DNA of 64,000 nt from Scatophagus argus (lineage: Eukaryota; Chordata; Actinopteri; Scatophagidae). The translations under genes and the position numbers were made by a program. The DNA is taken from contig NC_058494.1 in assembly GCF_020382885.2 (NCBI RefSeq), positions 12,914,001 to 12,978,000 on the forward strand. The letters are read 5' to 3'. Under the pieces are notes generated by a model, which made no database searches, was not told the origin of the DNA, and saw nothing but the letters and a program-made list of their open reading frames with translations. Below, piece after piece: positions 41,497 to 53,800 of this stretch (the first letter of the stretch is position 1; every line of letters begins with the position of its first letter).

Positions 41497-44400
41497 AAAA
41501 ACAGCCTGGTAACTTTGCATCTCTTGGTAAACAGAACCAGGCCTTTTTCATAGTGTTGTTTCATTGGACTTGATTTTTATGCAAATTCCACTCATTTATT
41601 TTGTGCAATGCACATTTATGCATACACTATACTGTGAAGCAACTAAGTGAAATGTTCTCTGACTCCCTGCGGCTATCTGTATAGCCTTATATGACATACA
41701 CTGTCTGGACTTTACAAGCCCACAGAAACAAATGTTCCCATTTCTTGAAAGCTCTCTACAGTCACAGGGAAAACCTCCATAAAAAAGGATCTTTTTTTCA
41801 CTGAAAGAAAGACATGCCAGCTACGAGAACAAGCACGTAGTGCAATGAAATTTACAGTAACTGATTAGTGTGAGGGTGCTCTGTGGACACTGAGCCTCCC
41901 AGATTCATCATAATTAATATCAATCACTGAAGAGCAAAGGATCATCTTTATGTAGATGCAATCTGCTGAAAAACGATGTTTTTCTAGAATGAATAAACAT
42001 ACTTCTCTATCGTTTTTTTCTCATTATTTTTCAACTTATCTGCATTTGATAGGTGCCCAGTTAAACCTTATGTATTTTTGTGATGTGACAATCAGTTGTG
42101 ACCTACTGTGAACGTTATATTCTTACTTGATATGTAATAGGGTCAAAAGGAGTTGAGTTTCAGACTGAAAAAATATTTTACTCAACTTTCTCTGAGGTCA
42201 AAATCTCAGAACCGTCAACACATGTAATAGCACTAATAAGGTGTAGATCGCACACGTACGCAGGTATGTTTGCTTGTTTGTTGTTGATCTGACAGTCAAT
42301 ATCGTATATACAGTATACATATACACATGTAGCCTGCGTATTGTGCAGGGCCACTTCACATTTGCAGTTGACCCAAATAAGACCGAACAGCATAGACAAG
42401 CCGTCTGGGCCTCTACCAATTTTGAAAACCTTTGCTGTTTTTAGGGCTGTTGGGAATTTGGTAGCCAAATGTTAAAGTTGTTAAGATTTTTTATTTTTTA
42501 CCTTATTTTATTTTATTTTGTTTGTTGTTGTAATTCGTGTGTTTTCAGTGATAACAGACAAAAACAGTCATTTAGTTTGGACAATAGAAACGATGCCAGC
42601 AACAAATAAATCTGTACGTCTGGATTCAGTCCTAAGTCAGTGTATGATTTGGATATGTCTCGTCGACTGTATACTGGTCATTGTTTAACTTGATCAACAC
42701 ATTTTCCAATAAAAAAAAACGTGGTAAGAAATGCGTAATTTCTTCTCATCATTTTAGTACAACGGCACAAAGCAGGTGTGTGTGGTACGAACAGTAAATT
42801 ATCACAGTAATCAACTTTCCTCAAGCTTTTAATTTTCAAACTTACGTGGTGCATTTGAAGGTATCGTGCAAGGGAACGGACATGAGCTATACTGCTGCAG
42901 CTAGATTAGCAAACTGCTGCCACTGCTATCTTTAGATGGGAAATAAGTTGAACTTAAAACGCTGTGGACAAAAGATGTGACAGCCTTCGGTTTTAAGGAT
43001 TTGTAGAAAGGTGGGACTCAATCTTATATACCTTGCCTAGTCTTAAACGGCTTTGTTACGTTAACTAATAACAACCTTAGCTTTAGCTAAACTAGCTAAC
43101 CCAATTCAGCTCTTTCTGATAGCATGTGTGTCCTAGATAAACAATCGTCTATCGTCATTTTAAACCACTTTAGCCATAAAGTGGCTTGCGTTAACCATAT
43201 GACGGTCGGGGAGTCGAGCATGAGATGGTGTTGTGCTAAACTCAATTCCAAAACATTTCTGCATAACATTTTACCTTCCCTTTTACAGATGTTGCATACA
43301 CCAGATAACGGCAAACAGCGCATGGTCTTTTCCGATCGGGCGCTAGGAACTTTGCAGCTTGTGGTGTATTCTGTTACGTTAGCTGAAGGAATCGTCTGTT
43401 ACATTTTCAGTCTTAACATTTTGTCTCTTACTCAACACTATGCATAGGTTAAGCTAAAAAGCCGTATGGCACATCTTAATAAAAGTATCGGTCTTCAGAG
43501 GCGATGGTGCTAAAAACACACACAATGAGGGTTTCTCACTGTTTTGCTTCAGGGACATTTTCCTGTTAAAGAAAGCCACCTGGTGGTGAGAGGAATATCT
43601 CCGCATGTCATCATTCTGGTTTAATGATGCATTCTATTTGTACTGTATTTGCAGGAAAATTTATCATTCATATCCTTAACGCACCGTACTATAAGTTAGC
43701 TAAACAAAGAAATATGAAACGTCCAGAAAAGGTTGGCTGAGCATGAGAGAAGAGCTGGCTTGTTGTGCATCACATGCTCCTCTGTGGCATCCTCATTATC
43801 CAACACCCCACATGTATGGTTGTCAGCTTGCAGCAAGAATATGGTTGTGTCTGATATTCTGGATAGCAATGCTATGTATGAAAGATAAAAATCACTACTT
43901 GATCTAAATTACTGAACCCAGTCATGTAAAAGATACTGTAGCGTAGCAGGAATTTGTTGAAACCAATTTAAACACTTCATACCCATTTCTTCACACCACA
44001 TCATCATGTATCTTACACATTTAAATCATGATGCACTCATTCTTTGGGAGTGAGCGCAAATATGGGCTATATTTTAAGTCACTTAACTGTGTTTATAGCT
44101 GTTCAATTCATTATACATTAAAGCTGGCTAATAAATCAGCCAATGTTAGTTCATTGTAGATGTATTGTAATGATGTCTGTGTTGGCCCATGAATAAGAAG
44201 TCAATACAGTATGGATATGGGCTCATTTAGAAAGCTCATAGTTTGTCTTCTAGAGAGCACTGCCGAAGTGTTTTTTTCAATATGTCCTGCTCAGTATTTA
44301 ATTTGGTCACAGCTATAACATAAACTAATCTAAGGCATCGGTATCAAGATTATTTATGTTTGTTTATGTAAAAAAGAAATGTATATCCACTAATATGTCA

Positions 44401-44579
44401 TTAACAGATTTTTTTAAAACTAAAACATTTCACCATCAGTTTTATAACTAATTATATTTAAACAACAGTTTCAACCTTAAAAAATGATCAGGCAGCATTA
44501 TTAGCACTGAATTATTGCTCTACAATGCTAATGTAATCTTCCAATTCTTCTATTTGTAGACTGCAAATAGGCTGCAGCA
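41497..44579. other. TBC1D24-like 3' UTR and intergenic region
   Basis: The left part is probably the TBC1D24-like 3' UTR. Positions about 42880-43110 hold a cluster of GTTAAC, TAGCTA and AGCTAAC words like those at the other promoters in this window. This may mark the zinc-finger gene promoter with a non-coding first exon. A T-rich (TTTTA)n patch lies near 42504-42520. No coding gene seen. Confidence 0.5.
41992..41997 (+). terminator. Poly(A) signal, TBC1D24-like gene (candidate)
   Basis: AATAAA lies about 500 bases after the stop codon at 41496. A second AATAAA is at 42709, and transcript data would be needed to choose between them. Confidence 0.45.
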
Positions 44580-46108
44580 ATGGGTCCAGACACTGCCTCT
44601 GTCCCCAAAACAGAATCTTCTGAGGAAAGTAAGTGTTGATGCTTCTTTACATTTCAGTATTTGTTTATTGTTCTTTATAACTAAGCTTCGCTGGCATGAC
44701 AGCTCATCTCATCACTAGATTTAAGACTTTACAAAAGTGTTACATTGCCAAAAATTTTATGTGTGTTCAGTAAAATGACCCAGCAACCCTAAAAGGGGAT
44801 TAGAAATGTTTGGATTTCCCCTCTAAAATCCGCCATAGAAATCAAAGGCACCCGCAGAACTCACTTGTGTTTCTTCTGTGTATTCAGTGTATTTTAATCA
44901 TTACCTAACAGTCACTGATAAGATCAAAGTATTCAATTTGGTCATTTAAGTATTCACAGGCTATTCTGTTATGTGGTTGTTCCTCAGGTCCTGGAGAAGT
45001 GATCGTTAAGGTAATCTCAGAATCAGATTCCAATGATGCTTCAACCACCGCTGATCCCGGGAGCTCCAAACGGCTAGAGGGCAACGTATCTGACAAGTGT
45101 TACCCTTGCTCCATCTGTGGCAAGGTATTTGACAGACCATCGAAGCTAGAGAGGCATAAACCTGTACACACGAGGAAGCCTAAGACTCTTCATCAGTGTC
45201 AGCATTGTGATAAGAGTTTCACGCAACAAGAGAAGCTGATCCGACACCAGAATTGCCACAATAGGACTAACAAGCACCCCTGCCCCGACTGTGGAAAGGT
45301 TTTCAACAGGCCTTCAAAGTTAGAGAGACATAAGCGCACACACTCAAAAAAACCAAAGGTGCCTCATCAATGTTCATACTGCATGAAGACATTCAGTAAA
45401 CTTAACAAACTTGTCCGTCACAAACGAATGCACACCGGGGAGAAGCCTTTCACCTGCTCGGTCTGCGGAAAAGGATTCTCCGAGTCAGGGCACTGCAAAG
45501 CACATGAAAAGACGCACGAGGATCAACCAGAAAAACCTCACTGCTGTGCCAACTGTGGGATGTGTTTCTTCAAGGCCTCAGAGCTCCGTCGCCACTTCCG
45601 CTCTCATACGGGAGAGAAACCTTTCAGATGCACACTGTGCGAGAGCTGCTTCTCCCGCTCAGAGGGACTTAAAAGACACATGAGGAGCCACACAGGGGAA
45701 AGACCATACAAGTGCATTATCTGTGGAAAGGGATTTTATTCTCGACAGGATCTGAACATTCACGGACTGACCCACTCTGGAGAGAAACCACATCTTTGCC
45801 CAGTGTGCGGTAAAGGCTTCTCACAGTTGGGTAACATGAAAGAACATGAACAAAATGTTCACATTAAGTCCGAGAAATATATTTGCAATGAATGTGGGGC
45901 AACCTTCACGCGGTACAAGTCACTGACAAAGCATCAGCGGACTCACACAGGAGAAAGACCCTATCTGTGCCTCACCTGTGGTCGCAGGTTTTCATGGAGC
46001 CATTCTCTTAGCAGACACCGGAGGACACACACACATAGACAGATGACTATGGACACATCCAAAGACATATCAAGTTTCGAAGGACCCTCTGAGAATCCTA
46101 GCAGTTGA
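44580..46108 (+). CDS. C2H2 zinc-finger protein, 11 fingers
   Basis: Two coding exons, 44580-44628 and 44988-46108, join in phase (390 codons including stop, 389 residues). The start MGPDTASVPK follows an acceptor-like TTTGTAG at 44553-44559, so a 5' non-coding exon is likely. Eleven C2H2 fingers run from about residue 50 to 370, nearly all C-X2-C-X12-H-X3-H. Finger 9 has the spacing H-X4-H. Several linkers are the classical TGEKP or TGERP type, while the first few are unusual (TRKPKTLH, NRTNKH, SKKPKVPH). There is no KRAB, BTB or SCAN domain; the N-terminus is acidic and Ser/Thr-rich. The likely role is sequence-specific DNA binding in the nucleus, with unknown targets. I do not recognise a named orthologue. 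Confidence 0.9.
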
Positions 46109-47328
46109 AAATAGAAATGAGAGCCCTATAGAGAGGAAATTTCCCCTGTAAGCAATTTCTCTGGAGCAATAGTCACACTTAAATTTACTCATTTGTAGTC
46201 ATTTGTAGAGAACTATTTGGGAAGCTTTTGTGAAGACTCACCTTGCTGCTTGCTCTGGCTACCAGTCAGGGCTCCAGATTAGCTTTTTTTTATTTTCCCA
46301 GTATTTTTACTTATCGGAGGTGTTTAAACTCACTGTAACTCTGTTTACTACTTCCCATAGGACAGACATGGACTTGGCTTTCGATAATGTGGAAGAATAT
46401 TTCATATAATGGAATGATTTCCTCTTTAGAGTTTCCCTGTCAGAAAGCCTGAAAAGCTTATTTGACATAGCCAAACTAAATCAAATACTGACTAAGTCTC
46501 CTCAATTATATGATCAATGGAGATGCCAGATTACAGTCTTGACTAAATGTCTGTTTTCCAGTGGTGATTGACCTAATCTGACATAATCTGCTACCTCCCT
46601 AAAATGGATTTTAACCAGCACAAGATCCACACATATTTCAGTCCATACCAGTAGCATACCAGGATTTTTTTTCTTTTTGAAAGTAATTTTCTTTTCAGTT
46701 ATGCTGGCATCTGTCGACCATAAACAGTTGGATGACATTTTTGTGGAATGTAGTGATTTTTTTTTTTAAATAATTAGTCCTTCACGGAATTAATTAACAA
46801 TTCATGCTATGCTGACTTAGTGCAGAGAAGTGCAGTTGCACCATTCTCTGTGCAAATGTATTACCTCTCACCACTAATGGGAAACAACCTACTGTGAGAT
46901 CGCTGATTTCAGTGTCTAGCTGCAAATATTCATATTTGGGTGAACTTCCTTTCAGTGTTGGTGGTTTGAACCATTGACTGTGTATAATAGTCTGAACCAG
47001 AGAGAGTGCATTGCAGCAGGTTTCCTATGGTATGAGCTATTTTTATATTTTTTTAATTTCCATTTTATTTTGTATTGCAGAACATATATATTGTTTAACT
47101 ATGTAATCCAGATTTTCTTTGTGACATTGTCCACATACGTGTAAAATTGCTGTCATCACACTGATTAGTGCTGTACTAGGAACAACACAATGGCCCCAGT
47201 AGCTCATTTAAAAACATATTGAGGTAATGTGCTCAGATGTATTTCTAATTATGCTAACGAGAATGTGAATCGAGTCGTGAACCACATAAATCTCTCTGAT
47301 AAGTTGTTTCAGTGAAATTCCAACCACC

Positions 47329-47334
47329 AATAAA
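47329..47334 (+). terminator. Poly(A) signal, zinc-finger gene (candidate)
   Basis: AATAAA lies about 1.2 kb after the zinc-finger stop codon and about 540 bases before the cfap52 start codon. It would give a long AT-rich 3' UTR. Confidence 0.4.
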
Positions 47335-47677
47335 CAGTTTTTATTTAATAATTTTTGCTTTTTTGACTGTGTGTTAAGCTGTTTTTGTGAAGGCTACCAA
47401 GCAGTTCTGCTGCATGTTACCTCACCTGTAAAAAGGACAGGTGAGCTAAGACACAGTGAAAACGTATCATACAAATATGGTTGTTCTTGTCTAACATATT
47501 TCTGTTTTCCCGTCTAGTTTTGCTCTTTAGTGTCTCTTAATTAGCTAAGTGACAGTGGTATATCTATTTATCTGATCTAATATATCTTCTCGGTTTTTAT
47601 GTCCACCCCTTAAGGATAAGGGTAAGGGTAAGATAAGAATTTTCCAACGGCAAGTAAATGCAACGGCGTTTCACCGA

Positions 47678-47730
47678 CCAATGACAGCGGTCAACAGAAC
47701 CCCAGCTGTTGCTAGGTGACGTTTGTTTGC
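47678..47730 (+). promoter_or_regulatory. cfap52 promoter: CCAAT, X-box-like and forkhead-like sites
   Basis: About 140-190 bases upstream of the cfap52 start codon are CCAAT (47678-47682), GTTGCTAGGTGAC (47708-47720) and TGTTTGC (47724-47730). The second fits the RFX X-box layout (GTNRCC, short spacer, RGYAAC) with one mismatch per half. The third fits a forkhead core. RFX factors and FOXJ1 are the established activators of motile-cilium genes, which is what cfap52 is. The match is by eye. Confidence 0.55.
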
Positions 47731-47870
47731 TAACAAATGAGCTATCAAGCCTTTTTGAGAAATCAAATTCTTGTTTTGGTTGGTTTTTCTACCACAATTT
47801 GACTTTATTTATGAAAGGACAATCTTAACACTTAACAGGAGAAGGAGATACTAGATTTTGTTTTTCAGCC

Positions 47871-50800
47871 ATGGCTCTTGACACTCACGGTGTGCCTCAA
47901 CTGGAACTGGAGGCTGTTATTGGGTTCAACGGTAACTTTCTGTGAACTTAGCTCGTTACTTAACGTCTCTTAGAAATGATAAGTATTTTGTTGGCTAGCA
48001 CACTAACTTTCCCCTGTGAAACGCCTGTTCATTGTGTATAATGCTGTTAGGGGTATAATAGCTTTCGTGATATTTTAATATTTTAATATTTGCGCTTGCA
48101 AATGATCATATAAGGGGGTGGCAGAGACACTTTTGCTTACTATGTTAAGCTATAGAGAGACCCTGTGGTGTGTTTGTTTTAGCTGTCAATCAGCAAAAGA
48201 CTGCACAGTATGACTACTGGCTGCTCATCCACCTTTCAAAACGAGAGACCATAAATCGTGGTCAAAAACTGTTTTTCTACTTCGACCTTTAAACGTGTTA
48301 GATCTTATGTTGTGCTACACGTTGTTTCATCAGGGCATGTGTTTTCTGGCCTGAGGGTCCATCCAGACAGAGAGCACCTGGTCTACCCTCTGGGATACAC
48401 AGTCGTTCTGAGGAGAATCAAAGATGGCAAGCAGGAGTTCCTTCACGGACACACAAACAACGTATCCTGTATTTCAGTGTCCAAAAGTGGATCATATATT
48501 GCCTCTGGACAAGTCAACTTTATGGGCTTTAAGGTAGCTGCAGATATAATACATTTCCTTAAGTAAAGTTTGTGTTGTGATTAACCCAACTAAGTCTTCA
48601 ATACCACCTCTTTAATTTGGCTCGGACCCGTTTACAGTAAGGAATGGCAAAAGAAATTTGTCATTTATGCATCACTTGTAAAAACTTTAATACATATACA
48701 TATGTGTTTCTAGGCTGCAGTAATTATCTGGAACTATGCACAGCGGACAATCTATGCCCAGCTGCTGCTCCACAAAGCAAAGGTAGAGGCGCTGGCCTTT
48801 TCTCCCAATGACAAGTACCTGGTGTCCCTCGGGGGTCAGGATGATGGCAGGTAAACGTCAAGTTTGGCTGGTGCAGTCCAGAGGAAGTTGTACTCCTTCC
48901 CAAATAACTGTATTGCGTCTCAAATGAGTCAGGAAAAGAAACACAAGCTGTTCAAATGCAGGACAGCAGTAGTGAAAACTGAAGATAAAAAATGAAGAAG
49001 AAAAAAATATGACATATTCTGCATGTAGATTTAAATATTACTTACTTACCTGATCATAACAAGATTTCAATGGTAAGAAGTTTAAGAGGATACCCAAATA
49101 TTTTTATTTAAGGACCAGCTGTCTTCACTGTGAGGTATACAACATTTTTACAGCATGTTAACAGCAGTGGCCTTCTTCATGCACTCTTATGAGACCCTGT
49201 TCTGTACCCAGAACAAGTTTGCGCTTGTAGGAAAAGCTTGATTACCTACAAATAAGTTCTCCAGTGAAAGGAAGAGGGAAGCAGATAAGAAAAATCTTTG
49301 TTTTACTGAAAATTTAACAGAATGACACACCTTAGTTCCAAATGCTGACACTTAACAACCCCTTCTTGACTTTAGAAAGAAACATACTTTATATAAATTC
49401 ACTCAGCTGTACATATTCTCTATTTGTTGAGCATGTGAGGTATTTTGTAATTCCAGCATCGTGGTGTGGAATATTGAAACCAAGCAGGCCATCTGTGGGA
49501 GCCCAGCTTCAGCTCACAGTGCTGGCCACTGCCTCACTGTGCAGTACTCGAACACAAACAACAATATCTTTGTATCCGCTGGGAGGTGAGTGAATGGTGT
49601 CTCCTAGCATTCTGAAAACCAAGGGTCAGCTTAGTGCATTATCAACACATTAAATCTTCAAATAAATAAATACATTTTTCAAATCTTCATGTCCCTTTGT
49701 GGAGTTCCTTTAAATTGAGGTACCAATTTTATTATTCTCTCTGAATGTTTTAATATCTTTTTTTGGGCAGCGGAACATTGCGAGTCTGGGAACTGGACCT
49801 CCTCAACAGAAAGATCAAGCCTACAGAGTGTCAGACAGGCAAGCTGAAAAGGATTGTGAAATGTATAGAGGTATGATTTTGAGGTCCATCTGAGTTTTGA
49901 AATTAAAAAATAAGGTGTAGTGGCTGCTTACTTCCACAGTCTAAGACCACTTAGTTTGGTTCGATGGTAAACGTTGACACGTGTCTCACCGTAGTCGTGA
50001 TTGATTCCAAAAGACTTGGAACTGTGCAGGTATCTTGAACAAACATTTATTGATCGTTCCTCAGTTACAGCAGTAAATCCACATTTATGTCTCAGTCTGA
50101 TCCATAACTGGTTTACCTCCTAAACACAGGCGCTTTAAATGGCTCTTCACATGCTCAAACTCTTATAGTGTTCCACTCTGTACAAGCTGGCTTGTTAATC
50201 AAAAAGCAGCACATTACTCTCAACAATACAATGTCAGTCACATCATACGGCACTATCAATGCTGTAAACAAGTCATAATAACTTCAACTGCAATATTTCA
50301 TGTCATCATATTGCAAATAAAAATATAATCTTAACACAGAACAAGACATTAATTTCTATATGAATTCAAATAGACCATAGCCTTACATATGTGATAAACT
50401 GTGTTGTTATATTTGTCTTACTAAAGGCTACTGAGAAAAATCAGTAAATGACTGGCATTACAGTTGTAGTGTGCATGTGGGGAGAATTGTCTCATAACTG
50501 TGTTGCTCATGTTAGCTTCACTCTATCATTACACAGATTTCAGAGGATGATCAGTTAATATTCTGTGGCACCACCAGTGGAGACATCATGAAAGTCAACT
50601 TGAAGACTGGGCTTCTGAGTGACTATGGTCCAGTTAAAACAAAATACAACCTGGTAAGTCAGCTCAGCAGGAGTCATTAGATTACTAATGGATGAAAGTC
50701 ACTTCAGCTATCTGCATGATAGCCAGGTCTCCTGGGAATGCTCCTGTGGAAATATATGTGGAGGCTCATGACATGTATTTTATTTGAACTGCAACTATAA

Positions 50801-53800
50801 TTTCTTTTCCATTTTTATGAATCACTATATTCTTCCTTGTCGTTCTTTACATGCATCTTGTTTGTAGCTTTGTTCCCTTTACTATCTGGAGTCTTCTTTA
50901 TTTATAACGTTTCAGAGCTAAGAATTTGCAAAGCGATATTTTCTTTAGGACTATACCTTACAAGTCAGTCCTTGTGCCATTTCTGTGCAGGGTGTCAATG
51001 TCCTAAGGATGCTGAAGTCTGGGAACTTGCTTGTAGGCTCTGGATCTGGCACTTTCACTCTGTGCTCCAGGACTAACTTCAAAAGTCTTAAGTGAGCCCT
51101 GCACCTGTATCATTTGAAGCATTCCTGTTAAAAAATACTTAGATTTGGAGATAAAGCATTGGATGACAATAGATATCTATGACGCCAAGTTTTTTGGGGC
51201 TCATTATCAATTCCGCTTTTCCTGAACACCCACATTAGGGAAGTCCAGCTGGAAAAGGGGGTGACCTCCATCGCTCTGAGAGGAGAGGGCCAGCAGTTCT
51301 TTGTTGGGACAGAGGCTGCTCAGATGTATCGCTTCAGTTATGAGGACTTCAAAGCTGAGCTCATTTCCACCAGCCACAACAGCAGTGTTAAGGACGTAGC
51401 CATATGTTTGTAAGTGGCCGACTGACAATTCAGGGAGTAACAGTCAAAGTCACCAGTCTGTCCGTGTTTTATGTTTTGTATCTGAGACCCAGCAGAGAGA
51501 ATAAAATTTCACATTTCTTTTTTATCTCAGCTTTTGAATATAGCGAGAAATATACTGTACATTCAAACTCCACCATGCTGTTAAAGAACTTTGTTTGACA
51601 GGATAGAAGTATTGATGATATACTGTTTAAAATCACTTTCGAGATAAGCGTTCAGTTGAAATAATGAGAGCCTTTTGTACAATACCTGTACAATTTCCAA
51701 AAACCTCTAAGAAACAAACATGAAGCAGTGTTGGGCTGTGTTCAGATCTCTTTAGGACTGTTTGAGGTTGTATAAGTAGGTGGGGTCTGAATAAACATTT
51801 CAATCTGTTGTCACATTTGTCCAACAGTTTCAATAGTCACCGGGGTTGACATGAGGTTAAGTTTGCAGGCAACAGCAACACACCAAAAAGTGCTGCTTAC
51901 CTTGCATACCTGCTTACCTTAACGTGTGTGTTGACCTGCCTTACATTTAGACACCAGAGAAAAACTTGTTTTTCTATTTGCATAACAACTGTTATGTTAT
52001 CAGCCAATCAGCATATTGTCATGCCAAGACTTAAACCACAGTAATGCATGACTTCAGTACCCCATTCTGCTCACTAGAGGGTGACATAAGCTTGCTTCAT
52101 CCATGTATTATGAGACATCCATGTATTATAACCTTATATACAGTATGCATATTGTACTCCTAGGTTTTGTACTGAAGCCAACTTTATGTCAGTTATTAGA
52201 TGGATCCTTGTTTAAATGTCCTTTGCTCAATTAGTACCTTTCTGTAACAGATGGTTCTAACCACATTCACTTAACAGAGACTCCACATTTCTCTCTTTTT
52301 TTTCTGTTTTTCTACTAGTGGGACATCTGAATTATTTGCAACCTGCTCAGAGGAGGATATCAGGTTGTGGCATATAGACAAGCCCAAAGAGCTGCTGCGC
52401 ATCACTGTACCCAACATGACCTGCAATTCCCTGGACTTCATGGCTGACGGACACAGCATCATCAGTGGTGGGACTTAGGGAGAGACCTCTGAAATTAACA
52501 CACCTCTGAAAGAGGAGAGACCTCTGAAATTAACACACTGGATCTTATTACTACAATGAATACTCATTTTGGGCTTCCTAGTAGGAGCTGTGGTTCATTC
52601 ATAGCTATCAGTAGATGTTCTCTAGTTACGTTTCTCAGAATTCAGTGACCTATTCCCCTAAAAATGAAACCATGTCACATATTACATCAAGTTAATCCCC
52701 TTGATAACTGACTAGTAATGAGTAATTTCACTGTCTTTTAGCGTGGAATGACGGTAAGATTCGCGTGTTTGCGCCGGAAAGTGGTCGGCTTATGCTCATC
52801 ATTCACAACGCGCACAGAATGGGTGTAACGGCCATCGCTGGCACCAGGAACTGCAAGAGGATCGTCAGTGGAGGGGAAGAGGGGCAGGTGAGCATAGGTT
52901 TTTAATTGTTACAAAATAATGAAGTGATCAGTGTTCTCATCAAATGAAAACAAAACAACAGACTGAATTTGTGATAACTTCACATTTTAGAACTGAAGTG
53001 CCCACTGATTTCTCCCAGATGTCCTCAGTTTTCTGCCAGCAGACAACATGTGTAGTCGATGAACAGCAGTTGGATGTGCAACTTTCACTGAGCTTAAAGA
53101 AGCCATATGTATAGAAAGTTTGGAAAAAATTCAAACAGTAAAATTCATCTTTAACTGTGTTTCTTGTTTATTATTTGTAATTATCATTATTATTTATTTA
53201 TCTCTCTTGTAGCATATGACTGCATATAGCTTTCTGTATGCTGAATTATGGAGGACAATTTAAGATAATATACTTAACGTAATTCTCACAAGATTAAAGC
53301 TATTAAAAATCAACAAGACTGCACACATTATATCCACCTCCAAATACATGTTCAACATTTTAAGTGTTAGAGCAGTCAGGCATACATTTTATTTGCAGTT
53401 TGACAGATTTATTTACTTGAGGAAACACGGCACACTGTTTTCAATATGTATTGAGCTTTGTATTCATGCGTCCAAATAATTGTAAAAAATTCGAGACAGT
53501 ACTCTAATATCTGACGTGAAAGGGATCCCCTGTGAATTTGGATTTACCTTTTGCAGGTGCGTGTTTGGGAGCTACGTCCACATGGCCATCAGCTGCTGGA
53601 GGCCATGAAAGAGCACAAAGCCACTGTCACTTGTATCAAAATCAAGAGTGATGACAAAGAGTGTGTCACTGCCAGCTCTGACGGCTCCTGCATCATCTGG
53701 GACATAGTGTGAGGAACCTGTCTGCATATCCATACATACACTCATGCGTATTGTTGTTAAATCAGTGCATTAAAGGCTCTTTTGGGGTTTCCACATTTGT

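Larger units (their letters stand above)
46109..47870. other. Zinc-finger 3' UTR and cfap52 promoter gap
   Basis: AT-rich sequence that probably holds the zinc-finger gene 3' UTR up to about 47.35 kb, followed by the short cfap52 upstream region. Two GGGTAA units sit near 47.62 kb, which is too few to call telomeric. Confidence 0.5.

Noticed and set aside
45411..45683. 90-codon frame within the zinc-finger exon
   Set aside because: Shadow of the zinc-finger reading frame.
47618..47640. Telomere-like GGGTAA units
   Set aside because: Only about two adjacent units. Too short for an interstitial telomeric repeat.
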